Position numbers and translations under genes: made by a program. From the NCBI GenBank assembly GCA_021018995.1, contig CM037596.1, positions 101,043,416 through 101,107,415 of the forward strand: a stretch of 64,000 nt of DNA. The letters are read 5' to 3'. Shown here in pieces: positions 50,322 through 62,440 of this stretch (its first letter is position 1; every line of letters starts with the position of its first letter). The notes beneath the pieces are model-generated. The model was given only the letters and a program-made list of their open reading frames with translations. It had not been told where the DNA came from and did no database searches. The stretch comes from Chloranthus sessilifolius. Taxonomy: Eukaryota > Streptophyta > Magnoliopsida > Chloranthales > Chloranthaceae.

Positions 50322-52180
50322 AGGGTTTTTTGCATATACCCCCCGTGTTATGCTAATATTATAAGAAACCCCCTGAGTTATGGGTATTTATTCTGCCGCC
50401 CCTACTTTTGTGTTTATGTTTCAGATAACCCCCTGTCGTTAACTAGCCACCGTGAGTTTATGAACGGAAAGCCTATTTTGCCTTTAATGAAACCAATATT
50501 TTAAAAATACCACCATTCTAAAAAGCCCTTCATTCATCTATATTTACAAGTCATGCCATTAAAGTTTATCACCATTCTAAAAGGCCCTTCATTCACCTTT
50601 ATTTACAAGTCATGCCATTATAATTTACCACTATTCTAAAAGGAGTACCTTTAAATCCACCCACAAAATCTTTGAGTTCACCCACGCTGAAACACATCAA
50701 CTGCATTGAATCAAACGATGAAGATTTTTTATCGTCTCAATCTTTCATGAGATCGATCTTTAGATCATGGGTGTACCATCAGACGGTCGATTTTTTATTT
50801 CATGTGGTGCACACTCCTAAAAGTGACCTTAATATCAATTTTAAGCATGCATGTGATGTTAAGGTCACTTTTCTGAGATGTGTGCTACGTGAAATAAAAC
50901 ACTGACCGTCTGATGGAATGATCATGATCTCAAGATCAATCATGTGAAATAATGTGAGGATAAATGATCTTCATCGTTCGATTCAATTCAATCAACGTGT
51001 TTTAGCATGGGTGAACTTAAAGATTCAGTGGTTGGATTTAAAGGTACTCTTCTAAAAGACCCTTCATTCACCCATCAGATTTAAGACTCATCAGATGGGT
51101 GATTCCCCCATTAAAGCATGCCAACGTTTTGACGAATACTCAACCAATGGAGGATTTGTGGCAAACGATGCAATTATTCTTGAAAAGAAAACCTTCAATC
51201 TATATGTTCCACTCAAAATACTAGTCCCTCCAATTTCCTATATGATTCAAGACCCATTTTTAGGAATTTGATTGCCTAACCGCGTCTGCTTCCATCCACC
51301 AAATCTTTGAATTCACCCACGCTAAAACACATTGATTGCATTGAATAAGACGATGGAGATCGTTTAGGCATACCATTAGACGATCAGTGTTTTATTTCGT
51401 GACACACATCTCAGAAAAGTGACCTTAACATCACATATACGGTTAAGATTAATTTTAAGGTAATTTTTTTGGGTGTGTACCACATGAAATAAAAAATCAA
51501 CCATCTAATGGTGACACCATGATCTCAAGATCCATTGTGTGAAAGGTTGGGACGATAAACAATCTCCATCATCCGATTCAATGCAATCAGCCGTTTGATG
51601 GTGCCGCCATGATCTCAAGATCCATCGTGTGAATGGTTGGGATGATAAACGACCTCCATCATCCAATTCAATGCAGTCAACTGTTTGATGGTGCCACCAT
51701 GATCTTAAGATACATCGTGTGAAAGGTTGGGACGATAAATGATCTCTATCATCCGATTCAATGCAGTCAACCGTCTAATGGTGCCACTGTGATCTCAAGA
51801 TCCATCGTGTGAAAGGTTGGGACGATAAACGATCTCCATCGTCCGATTCAATGTAGTCAATATTTTTCAACGTGGGTGAACTCAAATATTTGGTGGGTAG
51901 ATTTAAAACTACTATTTTTTGTAAGTGGAGGGGTGAATTTAAAGTTACTCTTACCACGTGTAGAGGGTGATAATTTAGTAATTTAATTTAAAAAAGGATA
52001 AATATGATATTTAGACTATTCTTTAACGGTTGGTTAACCATTTAAAGTAGCATCCGATAAAGAGGGTGTTTTATAAACACCAAAATGCTAACTCAGGGGG
52101 TTTAAAGCAAATAGCTATAACTGGGGGGGGGGGTTATTTATAATATCAACATAACTCAGGGGGGTATTTGCAAAAAACCC
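50322..52180. mobile_element. MITE-like element (AGGGTTTTTTGCAAATACCCCCC ends)
   Basis: Inverted ends of about 55 bp (left AGGGTTTTTTGCATATACCC; right, reversed, GGGTTTTTTGCAAATACCCC, then GAGTTATG and ATATTATAA). TATTATAT occurs on both sides, but in AT-rich DNA, so the duplication is only suggestive. The interior carries GATCTCAAGATC-group sequence and the 90-bp repeat. Confidence 0.8.
51503..51865. repeat. 90-bp tandem repeat, 4 copies
   Basis: GATC(T)(C/T)TAAGA-type starts lie at exactly 51521, 51611, 51701 and 51791. Each unit reads CCATGATCTCAAGATCCATC.. GTTGGGACGATAAACGATCT..CCGATTCAATGCAGTCAACC. The period is exact and the units differ at only a few bases. Confidence 0.95.
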
Positions 52181-52215
52181 TATTATATATATATGCTTTC
52201 TCAAGAGGAGAGGTT

Positions 52216-52218
<3 letters not shown>

Positions 52219-52264
<46 letters not shown>
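52219..52264. repeat. (TA)n microsatellite
   Basis: About 22 TA units followed by CACACAC. Confidence 0.95.
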
Positions 52265-52271
<7 letters not shown>

Positions 52272-52921
52272 TTTACTTTACTTTCTGCAGGGAAGAGAGG
52301 CAGCTTAAAGTAGCTGCGATAGAACAGAGGATGCATCGGATAGGTGCCTCAGGATGACGGTACGCTGAAATCTTAACGGAGTAAACAGGACAAAAACGAC
52401 GGTCCAACACAGCGGCCATTGGCCCCCGACGCCAAGAATCGTCCGGTACCGGTCCGGTGGCCGTCAAATAAGCTAAAAAATCGTATCGGCGATAGTGAGT
52501 TTAAGGTATTGGCACCGTCATCTTCTCTAACTAGTTTTTTGCAAAAATAAAATAAAATTTTGTTTTGTTTTTAAGTATATATTGAGTTGGGATCAGATGT
52601 ATACAAATTTGGCAACTATACAATGCCGCCTACAATCTGAGGTCAGATTCTGAGCGTTTCTGACCAATTAGCTCGGATGACTTGCTGTCGCTTTCAGTCG
52701 GAAAATACTTGGATTCCCACTTCCCAAGTAATCTCTCGAACACCAGATTTCTCCTTCAAAACTCAGAATTTGGCACCTTTCTGAGTATAAACTCAGATTC
52801 TGAGCTTTTCCCAACTCTCGAACAGGGCCTACATGTCTTGGGGCTCAACGACAATAGACTTAACTTTGTCTCACCCTGAGACGCAATATAGAAAATATTC
52901 TTTTTATATTGTAATCCCTAA

Positions 52922-53953
52922 GGACTTGTTTGGTCTCAAGGGAAACAAAGGGAAATAAGGGAAAACTCATATGGGGCAAATGAATTACCGAGATTTTCGT
53001 TGTTTGGATGACATTCAAAGGGTCGAAAATTATCTTCACATTTTCCGTCAAAATCCGAGAAGAAATGTCGAGTGGGTCCCTTGGTTTTCTATCTTCCGAA
53101 CCTTCGGACTTCTCATCCGTACGACTCTTCTCATAATACCACAAATTTTTTTTAAGGACGAAAACCATTGACTGATTTGAATAAAACGATGGAGATTGTT
53201 TTTTTTGTCAATCTTCCTCAGAATAGATCTTAAGACCATGATGCCCCTATCAGATGGTCTGATGTTGATTCTATATGGTACACATCCCCAAAAATTAGAG
53301 GCAGAGCCACGTAATGACTTGGGTGGTCAATTGACCACCCAAACTTTCTAAAAATTTGTTACTAAGTTTTAGGGGTTCTAATTTATATTAGTGGATTCTC
53401 ATCCATCCAAAATTATCTTGACCACTCAAAATTATCAAAAATCTTCAAACAATTTTTTTTATGGTATTTGTTTTCATAACAAATATTTTTTCTTTGATTT
53501 TGTTTAACTAAATCCCACAATTTTGGCCTATTTTTAAGCTCCCCAATGTATATGCTCTAGTATAATTAATTAAAAAAAATAAACAATTTATTATATATAA
53601 CAAGGCTTGAACCTAGAACCTAACCTTCACAAAGCACCAAGTCTACCACTAGAGCAATTCAGTAATATATGTAAAAAGAAAAAAAAATCTTAATACATAT
53701 ATAATGTTTTAGTTATGTGGCTATTTTTTTTTGTTAGAATATGTTATTTTCCTACAATTTCCTGCTTATGTATCCAAACACAGGATTTGGTTAATCCTGC
53801 ATTTTCCTAGCTAGCAATGTGATTATCTAAACAACGAAAAACAAAGGGAAATAAAGGAATACCATGGTTTCCTACAGTTTAGGTATCCATGGGAAAATAT
53901 AGGAATATTATTTTACTTTCCCACGTTTCCCGTGTTTTTATCCAAATAAGCTC
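52922..53953. mobile_element. Harbinger-like element
   Basis: Left GGACTTGTTTGGTCTC, right (reversed) GAGCTTATTTGGATAAAAAC, both running into GGGAAA repeats. TAA flanks both ends (52919-52921, 53954-53956). Beyond it, a phrase of about 40 bp (GACGCAATA.AGAAAATATTC) stands on both sides. No transposase; the small open frames are unsupported. Confidence 0.75.
53600..53662 (-). other. tRNA-like A and B boxes, possible SINE remnant
   Basis: The minus strand reads GCTCTAGTGGTAGACTTGG and, about 30 bp on, AGGTTCAAGCC. Lies inside the Harbinger-like element. No complete tRNA fold. Confidence 0.35.
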
Positions 53954-54096
53954 TAAGACGCAATACAGAAAATATTCATTTTATATTATAATTTAGACAA
54001 AACGGTTGGTGCACTTCAATGTAGACCGCCATCAATACATGATCCCTGAAATAACATTCGTTTAAAAGAAAAAAAAATGATTTTAGGACTTTTTAC

Positions 54097-54382
54097 CAAG
54101 GTAATAAATATCGGCCGATATCGATACATATCAGTTTTTTAGCAAATCGGTATGTATCGGCGCAAATACGTATCAGGTATCAACTCAGGTATAGGTATCG
54201 GTGTGAGCTGATACGGGCACATATCGGCCAATACAATATCGGTATCGACCGATACCTCTATTTTCTTATTATTTTTTTAAAAAGTACTGATACAACTCGG
54301 TATCGACCGATACGTATCGGCCGATTCGTTATTTGTCCTCCGTGGACCAATACCCGATACCGATACTGAGTCTGACACCTTG
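54097..54382. mobile_element. CGATACGTATCG-family hAT MITE, subfamily B
   Basis: Ends CAAGGTAATAAATATCGGCC / (reversed) CAAGGTGTCAGACTC. Perfect 8-bp duplications CTTTTTAC lie at 54089-54096 and 54383-54390. The interior is GATACGTATCGGCCGAT-like repeats. Confidence 0.93.
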
Positions 54383-54390
54383 CTTTTTAC

Positions 54391-55700
54391 TGTTCAAATT
54401 AGTAGTCAAAGATAAGGTGGCACCCCATCAACTTGGTGCATTAATTTTTTGGACCTTTGACCATATTTTTAACTATGGATAAGCAACCTTCTAGAAAAAA
54501 GATTATATGATACTTGATCAACCTTGCCCAAGTTGTTGTAGGCTAGTAGCACTCGATCTCCTAATGGGATGGTGCCCAGGTGTAGCGTCTCATGCTGCAT
54601 TGAAAGATTGTTGACCTTGTCATCGTACATAAAGGCGTAATCTTATCTTAGCATATAGTATTTATGTGATGATACTGTGAACAGTTATCATGGTGTGTCA
54701 AAATATGTGCACTCTAATATCCGGTACAATTTTATTTTTTAACAGCTAATATTGAAGATCCTTGATTGGATGATATACAATTGATTTATGAGGCCAGGGA
54801 CTATGCACCTGGGTGTAGAGAAACTCTGCACCCACGTCAACTTGGGCATCATGTACCATCCATCATAAGGATCGGGTTATTCAGCAACTTGGATAAGATC
54901 AATTAATTGCTGAAAAAAATTTGGACATAATCCAAAATATAACCACCGATAAAAATATTGTCAAAGCTCTATAATAGTGATGCACCAAAGTTTTTGGCTA
55001 TTATCATATCTTGGACCCTTCAAATAAAGGTGAAAAAAGTAATACCGTGGAGTTAATTTGGGTGAAAATGTGACCGAGTGCATGTGTTCCGTGCAACCGG
55101 GTGTATACTCTCCTTAATTTATGGTTATGATTCTTTAACAAAGATAAGTTCCAATCATGACAACCATTTAGACCCTATGCAATTAATTTATAGGTAAAAA
55201 GGATTTTCTAATGGTGAAACATCAAACACCTATTTTAATTGGATAAGATCATTTAAAGGCTAATTTTTTATTCACACCGTTCACACTGTATCACCAATAC
55301 ATCTCGTTCAGGGGTGTAGCAGACAACAATTCCAAGATTTCACACCATGCTCATGACCCTTGAGCAAAGTTTGAAATCTCACCCGAGACATCATGCGCCT
55401 CGGCCCTTAGCGAGAAGAGAATGAGGTGTGAACCATTCCGAGATGCAATATTTAAAGTATTATATTTATATTATAATTAATATAAGGTGTTAAACTTATA
55501 TACTATAAAAAGTGTACTACTCATTCTCTTTATATATACAATATTATTTTACCTTATTGGAGCCTATCTATATGATGATGAATGGCTATGACTGTGTATC
55601 CATACACACTAATATCACTTTTATTCTTATTTTTCAACGGCTAATATTAAAGATTTTTTATTAGACATCATACGATAGATTCATAGGTATGATTCTTTAA
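54391..55700. other. Intergenic with old MITE scraps
   Basis: TTAAACACC-group phrases near 55110-55270 and 55560-55700. Nothing coding. Confidence 0.35.
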
Positions 55701-55717
55701 CTAAGATGTGTTCCAAT

Positions 55718-56028
55718 CAAGGAATCAAATCGGGTATTGGTACCGGGTATCGGTCCATGAAGGACCAATACAAATCAGCCGATACAGATACATATCAGCA
55801 GCTTAAAAAAAAGAAAAAGAAAAAAGAAAATACAAGTATCGACTGATACTTGATTCATATATGCCGATACCCGATATCCATCGGCTGACATGGGGCCACA
55901 TCGGCCGATACCGAAACTGATACCGAGTTGGATACTCGATACATATCGGAGCAGATACTTATTAGTTTGCCGAAAAACCGATACATATAACAAATACGTA
56001 TTGGAATCGGATGATTTTTTATTCCTTG
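55718..56028. mobile_element. CGATACGTATCG-family hAT MITE, subfamily B
   Basis: Ends CAAGGAATCAAATCGG / (reversed) CAAGGAATAAAAAATC. Flanks GTTCCAAT (55710-55717) and GATCAAAT (56029-56036) match at 6 of 8. Inserted in a TTAAACACC-group MITE at the same point as the 43690 copy. Confidence 0.82.
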
Positions 56029-56224
56029 GATCAAATAAAGAATAGCCACTTGGACTTTTAGATTGATCCCAAATGTTTGTCACATGGTATAACATTGAAA
56101 TATTTTTTAATGGTGTAATATCAAATGCCTATTATAATAGTGTATGATCATCCAAAGGATTATTTTTGTTTCATGCCATCTTACTGAGACATCTCGCACG
56201 GATACGTGAGACATCTCGGTCTCC

Positions 56225-59200
56225 GACTCTCCAGGATGTCCGAGACAACCCGGAACTGAGATTTTAAACCATGCTCGGAGGCACGATTTTTTGCAACTCT
56301 CTCCGTACTATCACATTAAAATTGTACTACTACAATGTACTCTAGAAAGGACAACTTTGTCTAGTGTAAAAATTCTGTTGTGATACATTCGCAAAATTAA
56401 ATCTATGCAAATGGACAATGTGGCCTATAAATAGCATCTCATCTACCCCCAATAAAGTATATTGAGCCACGGGTAAATCTCTTTTCACATATTTTTTGTA
56501 CGCCAAAAGCAAGAGAGTGAAAGCGTGTGTGTGCTTTCTTCTTCACTTACTTTCCCTCTTCTTTTATTTATTTATTTATTTATTTTTTCTCTTATTCTCC
56601 TCATCCACTCGTTTGTTTTTTTTTTTTTTTTTTTTAAATTTTCATGTCTTTTATACATTCATTTTCCTTAAACGTAAAATATTAGTTGAAATCAATCGAC
56701 TTCCATCTCTTTCTCTTAGGGGCTATTTGGATACAGGAAATACATAATAAAATATGGTATGGTAAACGACTTTACTATGGATTCAATTGTGTGTGTTTTT
56801 AAGGATGATAAATATATTACCCTTATTTAGCACAAAATACTCTCCGGGCTGTCCGAGACAAATCGAAAATGAGATTTTAAAACATGCTTAGAGGTACGAT
56901 TTTTTGCAACTCTCTCCGTAATATCACTTTAAAACGGTGTTACTATTTTGTACTCTAGAAATTACAATTTTGTCTAGTCTAAAAATTTTGTTGTGATACA
57001 TTCTCGAATTTAAGCCTGTGTAAATAGACAATGTGGCCTATAAATAGCATCTCATCTACCCTCAACGAAGTATTTGAGTCAAGGGTAAGTTTCCTTTTAC
57101 ATATTTTTTATATGCCAAGAGCGAGAGAAAGAGAGTGGAAGAATCTGTGTGCTTTCTTCTTCACTTACCTTCCCTCTTATGTTCTTTTTTCTTTTCTTTT
57201 CTTCTCTTGTTCTCCTTCTCAACTTGTTTGTTTTATTTATTTTTCTAAATTTTCATGTCTTTTATACAGTCATTTTCCTCAAACGAAAAATATTAGCTGG
57301 AATCAATTGACCTCCATCTTTTTCTCTTAGGGGCTGTTTGGATATAGGAAATACATGGTAAAACGTAGTGTTGTAAGTAACTTTACCATGGATTCAATTG
57401 TTTGTGTGTTTTTAAGGGTGGTAAATGTATTACCCTTATTTACCACAAATCACAAAACACTCTGTGGGCTGTCCGAGACAACTCAGAAATGATATTTTAA
57501 ACTATGCTCGGAGGGACGATTTTCCACAACTCTCTCCGTACTATCACATTAAAACTGTGCTACTGTTATGTACTCTAGAAAGGACAGTTTTGTCTAGTGT
57601 AAAAATTATGTTGTGATACATTCGCAAAATTAAGTCTGTGTAAGTAGACAATGTGGCCTATAAATAACATCTCATCTATCCTCAATGCAGTATATTGAGC
57701 CAAGGGTAAGTTTCCTTTCACATATTTTTTGTACACCAAGAGCGAGAGAGAGAGAGAGAGAGAGAATGAAAGCTTGGCGTGCTTTCTTCTTCACTTACCT
57801 TCCCTCTTATTTTATTTTCTTCTCTTATTCTCCTCATCCACTTGCTTGTTTTGTTTTTTTTTTAATTTTTATGTCTTTTATGCAATCATTTTTCTTAAAC
57901 GAAAAATATTAGTTAAAATCAATCGACTTCCATCTTTTCTCTTAGGGGTTGTTTGGATACAGGATAGCTTTGCTTATTCTAAAAATTCTGCTGTGATACA
58001 TTCGCAAAATTAAGTTTGTGTAAATGGATAATGTAGCCTATAAATAGCATCTCATCTACTCTCAATAAAGTATATTGAGCCAAGGGTAAGTTTCTTTTCA
58101 CATATTTTTTTATACGCCAAGAGCGAGCCAGAGAGAGAGAGTGAAAGCGTGTGTGTGCTTTCTTTTTCACTTACCTTCCCTCTTCTCTTCTTTTTTCTTT
58201 TCTTCTCTTCTCTTGTTCTTCTCTTCCATTTGTTTGTTTTATTTTTTTATTATTTTTCATGTCTTTTATGCAGTCATTTTCGTTAAACAAAAAATGTTAG
58301 CTGGAATCAATTGACCTCCATCTTTTTCTCTTAGGAGTTGTTTGGATACATGAAATACAATTTAAATGTGGAATAGTAAATGACATTATCATAGATTCAA
58401 CTGTTTGTATATTTTTAAGGGTGGTAAATGTATTACCCTTATTTACCACAATACACTCTCCGGGATGTCAAAGACTACTTGGAAATGAGATTTTAAACAA
58501 TGCTCGGCGGCACGATTTTCCGCAATTCTTTTCGTACTATCACGTTAAAACTGTGCTACTGCTATACACTCTAGAAAAGACAACTTTATCTAGTGTAAAA
58601 ATTCTATGTGATACATTCACAAAATTAAGTCTGTGAGAATGGACAATGTGGCCTATAAATAACATCTCATCCCCTAATGAAGTATATTGAGCAAAGGATA
58701 AGTTTCTTTTGACATATTTTTTGTATGCCGAGAGTGAGAGAAAGTGAGTGGAAGGGTGTGCGTGTTTTTTTCTTCACTTACCTTCCCTCTTTTTTTCTTT
58801 TCTTCTCTTGTTCTCCTCATCCACTCGTTTGTTTTGTTTTTTTTCTATATATTTAATTTTCATGTCTTTTATGCAGTTATTTTTCTTAAATGAAAATATT
58901 ATCTGTAATCAATCGACCTCCATCTTTTTCTCTCAGGGGCTGTTTGCATATAGGAAATACATGATAAAACATGGTATGGTAAACGGCTTTACTATGGATT
59001 CAATTGTTTGTGTGTTTTTAAGGGTGGTAAATTTATTACCCTTATTTACCACAAAACACTCTCCAGGCTGTCTAAGACAACTCGGAAATGAGATTTTAAA
59101 CCATGCTCGGAGGCACGATTTTCTATAACTCTCTCCATACTATCATGTTAAAACCGTGCTACTATTATGTACTCTAGAAAGAACGACTTTGTCAAGTATA

Positions 59201-60300
59201 AAAATTCTGTATTATGATACATTCGCAAAATTAAGTCTGTGTAAATGGACAATGGGCCTATTAATATCATCTCATCTACCCCTAATGAGCTATATGGAGC
59301 TAAGGGTAAGTTTCCTTTCACATATTTTTTAAGAGAGTGGAAGCGTATGTGTGCTTTCTTCTTCACTTACCTTCCCTCTTCTGTTCTTTTTTCTTTTCTT
59401 CTAATCTCTTATTCTCCTGCTCTACTCGTTTGTTTTGTTTTTATTAAATTTTCATGTCTTTTATACAGTCATTTTCCTCAAACGAAAAAATATTAGCTGG
59501 AATCAATCTACCTCCATCTTTTTCTCTTAGGGGCTATTTGGATACAGGACATACATGGTAAAGCGTGGTACGGTAAACGACTCTACCATGGATTCAACTA
59601 TTTGTGTGTTTTTAAGGGTGGTAAATATATTACTCTTATTTCCCACAAAACACTCTTTGGGTTGTTCGAGACAACTCAAAAATGAGATTTTAAACCATGC
59701 TTGGAGGCACGATTTTCCGCAACTCTCTCCATACTATCACGCTAGAACTCTGCTACTGCTATGTACTCTAGAAATGACAGCTTTGTCTAGTGTAAAAATT
59801 TTGTTGTGATACATTCGCAAAATTAAGTCTGTGTGAATAGACAATGTGACCTATAAATAGCATCTCAGAAATCCCCAATGAAGTATATTGAGTCAAGGGT
59901 AAGTTTCCTTTCACATATTTTTTGTATGCCAAGAGTGAGAGAAAGAGAGTGAAAGCGTGTGCGTGCTTTCTTCTTCACTTACCTTCCCCTTCCCCTTTCT
60001 CTTCTTTTTTCTTTTCTTCTCCTCTTGCTCTCCTCCTCCACTAGCTCGCTTGTTTTTTTTTTTTTTTTTTGTTTTTCATGTCTTTTATGTAGTCATTTTC
60101 CTTAAATGAAAAATATTAGACGGAATCACTCGACCTCCATCTTTTTCTCTTAGTGGTTGTTTGGATACAAGAAATACATGGTAAAACATGGTATGGTAAA
60201 AAGCGTTACTATGGATTCAACTATTTGTGTGTTTTTAAGGGTGATAAATGTATTACCCTTATTTACCCCAAAACACTAAAATATATTATTATCCCCCTTT
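56225..60300. repeat. Tandem array of about 600-bp units, seven copies
   Basis: The anchor TGATACATTC(G) recurs at about 56381, 56994, 57613, 57993, 58610, 59215 and 59808 (spacings 613, 619, 380, 617, 605, 593; the third unit has lost about 230 bp). Each unit contains, in order: GGCACGATTTTCCGCAACTC, the anchor, GGCCTATAAATAGCATCTCA, CAAGGGTAAGTTTCC, a CT/T-rich stretch, CATGTCTTTTATGCAGTC, GGGGCTGTTTGGATACAGG, and GGTAAATGTATTACCCTTAT. All open frames are stop-limited and change between units, so it is not protein-coding. Confidence 0.95.
56425..56433 (+). promoter_or_regulatory. TATA-like box of array unit 1 (repeated in other units)
   Basis: TATAAATAG; the same position holds TATAAATAG at about 57039, 58039 and 59852, TATAAATAA at about 57659 and 58654, and a decayed TATTAATA in the sixth unit. 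About 45 bp later most units have AAGGGTAAGTTTCC, which resembles a 5' splice site. Activity is unproven. Confidence 0.4.
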
Positions 60301-60409
60301 GAAAACAGGGGAGAAACGTAGTATTCCAGTAAGTTAGGAATACATGGTAAAACGTGGTAAAAAATTAACAACTTTACCTCGTTTTTCCTAATTCTATCCA
60401 AACAGACCT
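60153..60409. mobile_element. Harbinger-type MITE at the array's right edge
   Basis: Left GTGGTTGTTTGGATACAAG, right (reversed) AGGTCTGTTTGGATAGAATT. TTA duplicates lie at 60150-60152 and 60410-60412. Its left half is the same sequence as the distal part of every unit of the 600-bp array. Confidence 0.85.
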
Positions 60410-60412
60410 TTA

Positions 60413-60735
60413 AGATAAAAGCTTTTTTGGCTATAGTCCGAACCATGGTTTTAGCAGTTGGAAATTGACTGCCTTAGACCAGTAAGTGAGATCTTGTTTG
60501 GGTCCTAACATTTCACATAAGGGATATCTAAACTATGCAACAACAACCATCATCTTATGAGATGTTGATTCCACATGTGCACAATTCCAAGAATGATTTA
60601 TTATGGCAAACCATACGAAGGGTTAGATTACATTTTGGAGGAGTGCTTGGTGGAATCAATATCAGACAGTCTGGTTCTTTTGATGGTATGAAATAATTTT
60701 TTTTAAGTTGTGAAGCTCCCACCTTCTTCTCCACA
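60413..60735. other. Intergenic, nothing recognised
   Basis: No coding or repeat boundary. Confidence 0.3.
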
Positions 60736-60739
60736 AGCC

Positions 60740-60930
60740 TGAAGACTAGGACTGTCAACAAGCCGGGCTCGAGCTAGGCTGTCCTAAAATAAAGCCCGGC
60801 GTTAAGGACCAAGCTGAGGCCCTAGGCCGGCCTTAACTTAGGCAGGCATTGATTTGCCTAGCCCTAGCCCTAACATAGGCAGGTTGGGGTGGGCTCCCGT
60901 CAGGCTTTGACTTTATTGATCATGGGTATT
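60740..60930. repeat. hAT-like MITE left end (GGACTGTCAACAAGCCGGGC)
   Basis: TAGGACTGTCAACAAGCCGG followed by GGCC-rich sequence resembles the 44756 and 18949 hAT groups. The right end is not found. Confidence 0.4.
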
Positions 60931-62440
60931 TTTTTTTTCAAATTCTCATAAATGTTTTCATTTAATTTTTTTTTCATTAAAGATATAAATATATGTTTTG
61001 AGTGAGAAAAAAGAAAATCCTAAGACTTCTCTTTATAAATATTTAAATTACTAAAATACCGTTACAATTATCCACTTGATAAATCTAACGATAATATATT
61101 TAGTGCTATTTTGGTAATTTGATTATAAATAAGCTATTTTAGTTTTAAAAGTATAATCAGAAAATTAAAAGTTCAAACTAGAAAATAGTATAATTATATG
61201 AATACGGTCAGTATTTTGTGAACTCGATGAACCGGTCAGTTGACAAAAAAAAAGGGGGGATTCATCAGTTAAACCCAAAAAGCCCATTTTTTTTTTTTTT
61301 TGATTCAATTGAATCGGCTAGGGTTCCGGTTCTAATTGAACCAGGTCGGCCGACTAGCCTAGTTTGGTTTTCAAATCACTAGATTAAACTCTTCTTTTAA
61401 ATACTTCACTTTAATTCGTTTTTTATTATTTCTTCTTTTAGATAGTTTGACACTATTTTCTCACATTAATCTTTACACTGTTTTGTAATTAAATAAAACT
61501 CACACCACATCTCACATCACATGAGAAGCCCAGATTTACTAATGATTGACCCCCGAGAAATGACCCGTATTAGGACTAAGTCTATGTGATGATGTGGAGA
61601 TCATCATCAATGGTTTAGATTTTGATGATCATCACAATAATGTAAGTCAAAATAAACTCATAAACCGAAGAGAGTTAGATGCACTAACACCTTAAACAAT
61701 GTATATGTGTCTTGCATGGAATGAGGACATTTCTTGTAAATAGTAAAGAATAAGCCAAGGGCAATTACAATAAATTTACCTAATTTCTAGAATTAGAAAT
61801 TTGAACATATCAAATCTCTAGCAAATCTCAACTACTCATCTATTTGACTAGATTTGACTCAATCTTAGACCATAGCTTTCACATAAGGGAAATCTATGGT
61901 GTAAGATTGGCTTGAATACATGCACCACAAGATTTGTCAAAAAATTATACATTCACATAAGTTGGGAGCTTTAAAAAAGAGAAAAGACAAAATGAGACAA
62001 AAGGAAGGGTGAGAAGTGAGCCCATGTGCGGCCCACTTATCCCATTCCAGCCATTGACTCCAAGAAATTATGCACAAAAACAGCAAGTAGAAGCTAGAAG
62101 TTTGAAGGTATAATGTCTTAGTCTTTCTAGTTTTGGAATTTCTAGACTAGTTAGTGTAGGATTTTGCATAGAACTTGTATTTTCTTTTGATTTTGATGGC
62201 ATGGATGGTTAAGATAGGACTGTAGTGTGTGTGTGATTCTAGTGATCACCTACCACCTCCTCATCATCATAGATGAGAATCGAATGGCAAAGATCCATCA
62301 GTTTGATGGTGATGGTGCAATGAGTGTTGAGTTGAGTGCATGTGTCTTAATGGTTTAGCATGACTCCTCCTCCATTGACTATCTTGATTTGGACCATATG
62401 ATCTCAGAGATTTGGTGAAAAACTAGGCCTATGATCAGTT
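60931..62440. other. Intergenic, no gene
   Basis: AT-rich. No open frame, repeat boundary or motif worth naming. Confidence 0.3.

Larger units (their letters stand above)
49290..52829. mobile_element. Possible 3.5-kb Harbinger-like element with nested inserts
   Basis: Left GGCCACGTTCGGGTGTTT; right (reversed) GGCCCTGTTCGAGAGTTGGG, both soon followed by AAAAGCTCAGA..TCT. TAC precedes the left end and follows the right end. These could be the two ends of one element, or two separate solo ends of one family. The interior contains at least two other elements. Confidence 0.4.

Noticed and set aside
51503-51865. CRISPR-like spacing of repeats
   Set aside because: Direct 90-bp tandem repeats without unique spacers, in a plant genome.
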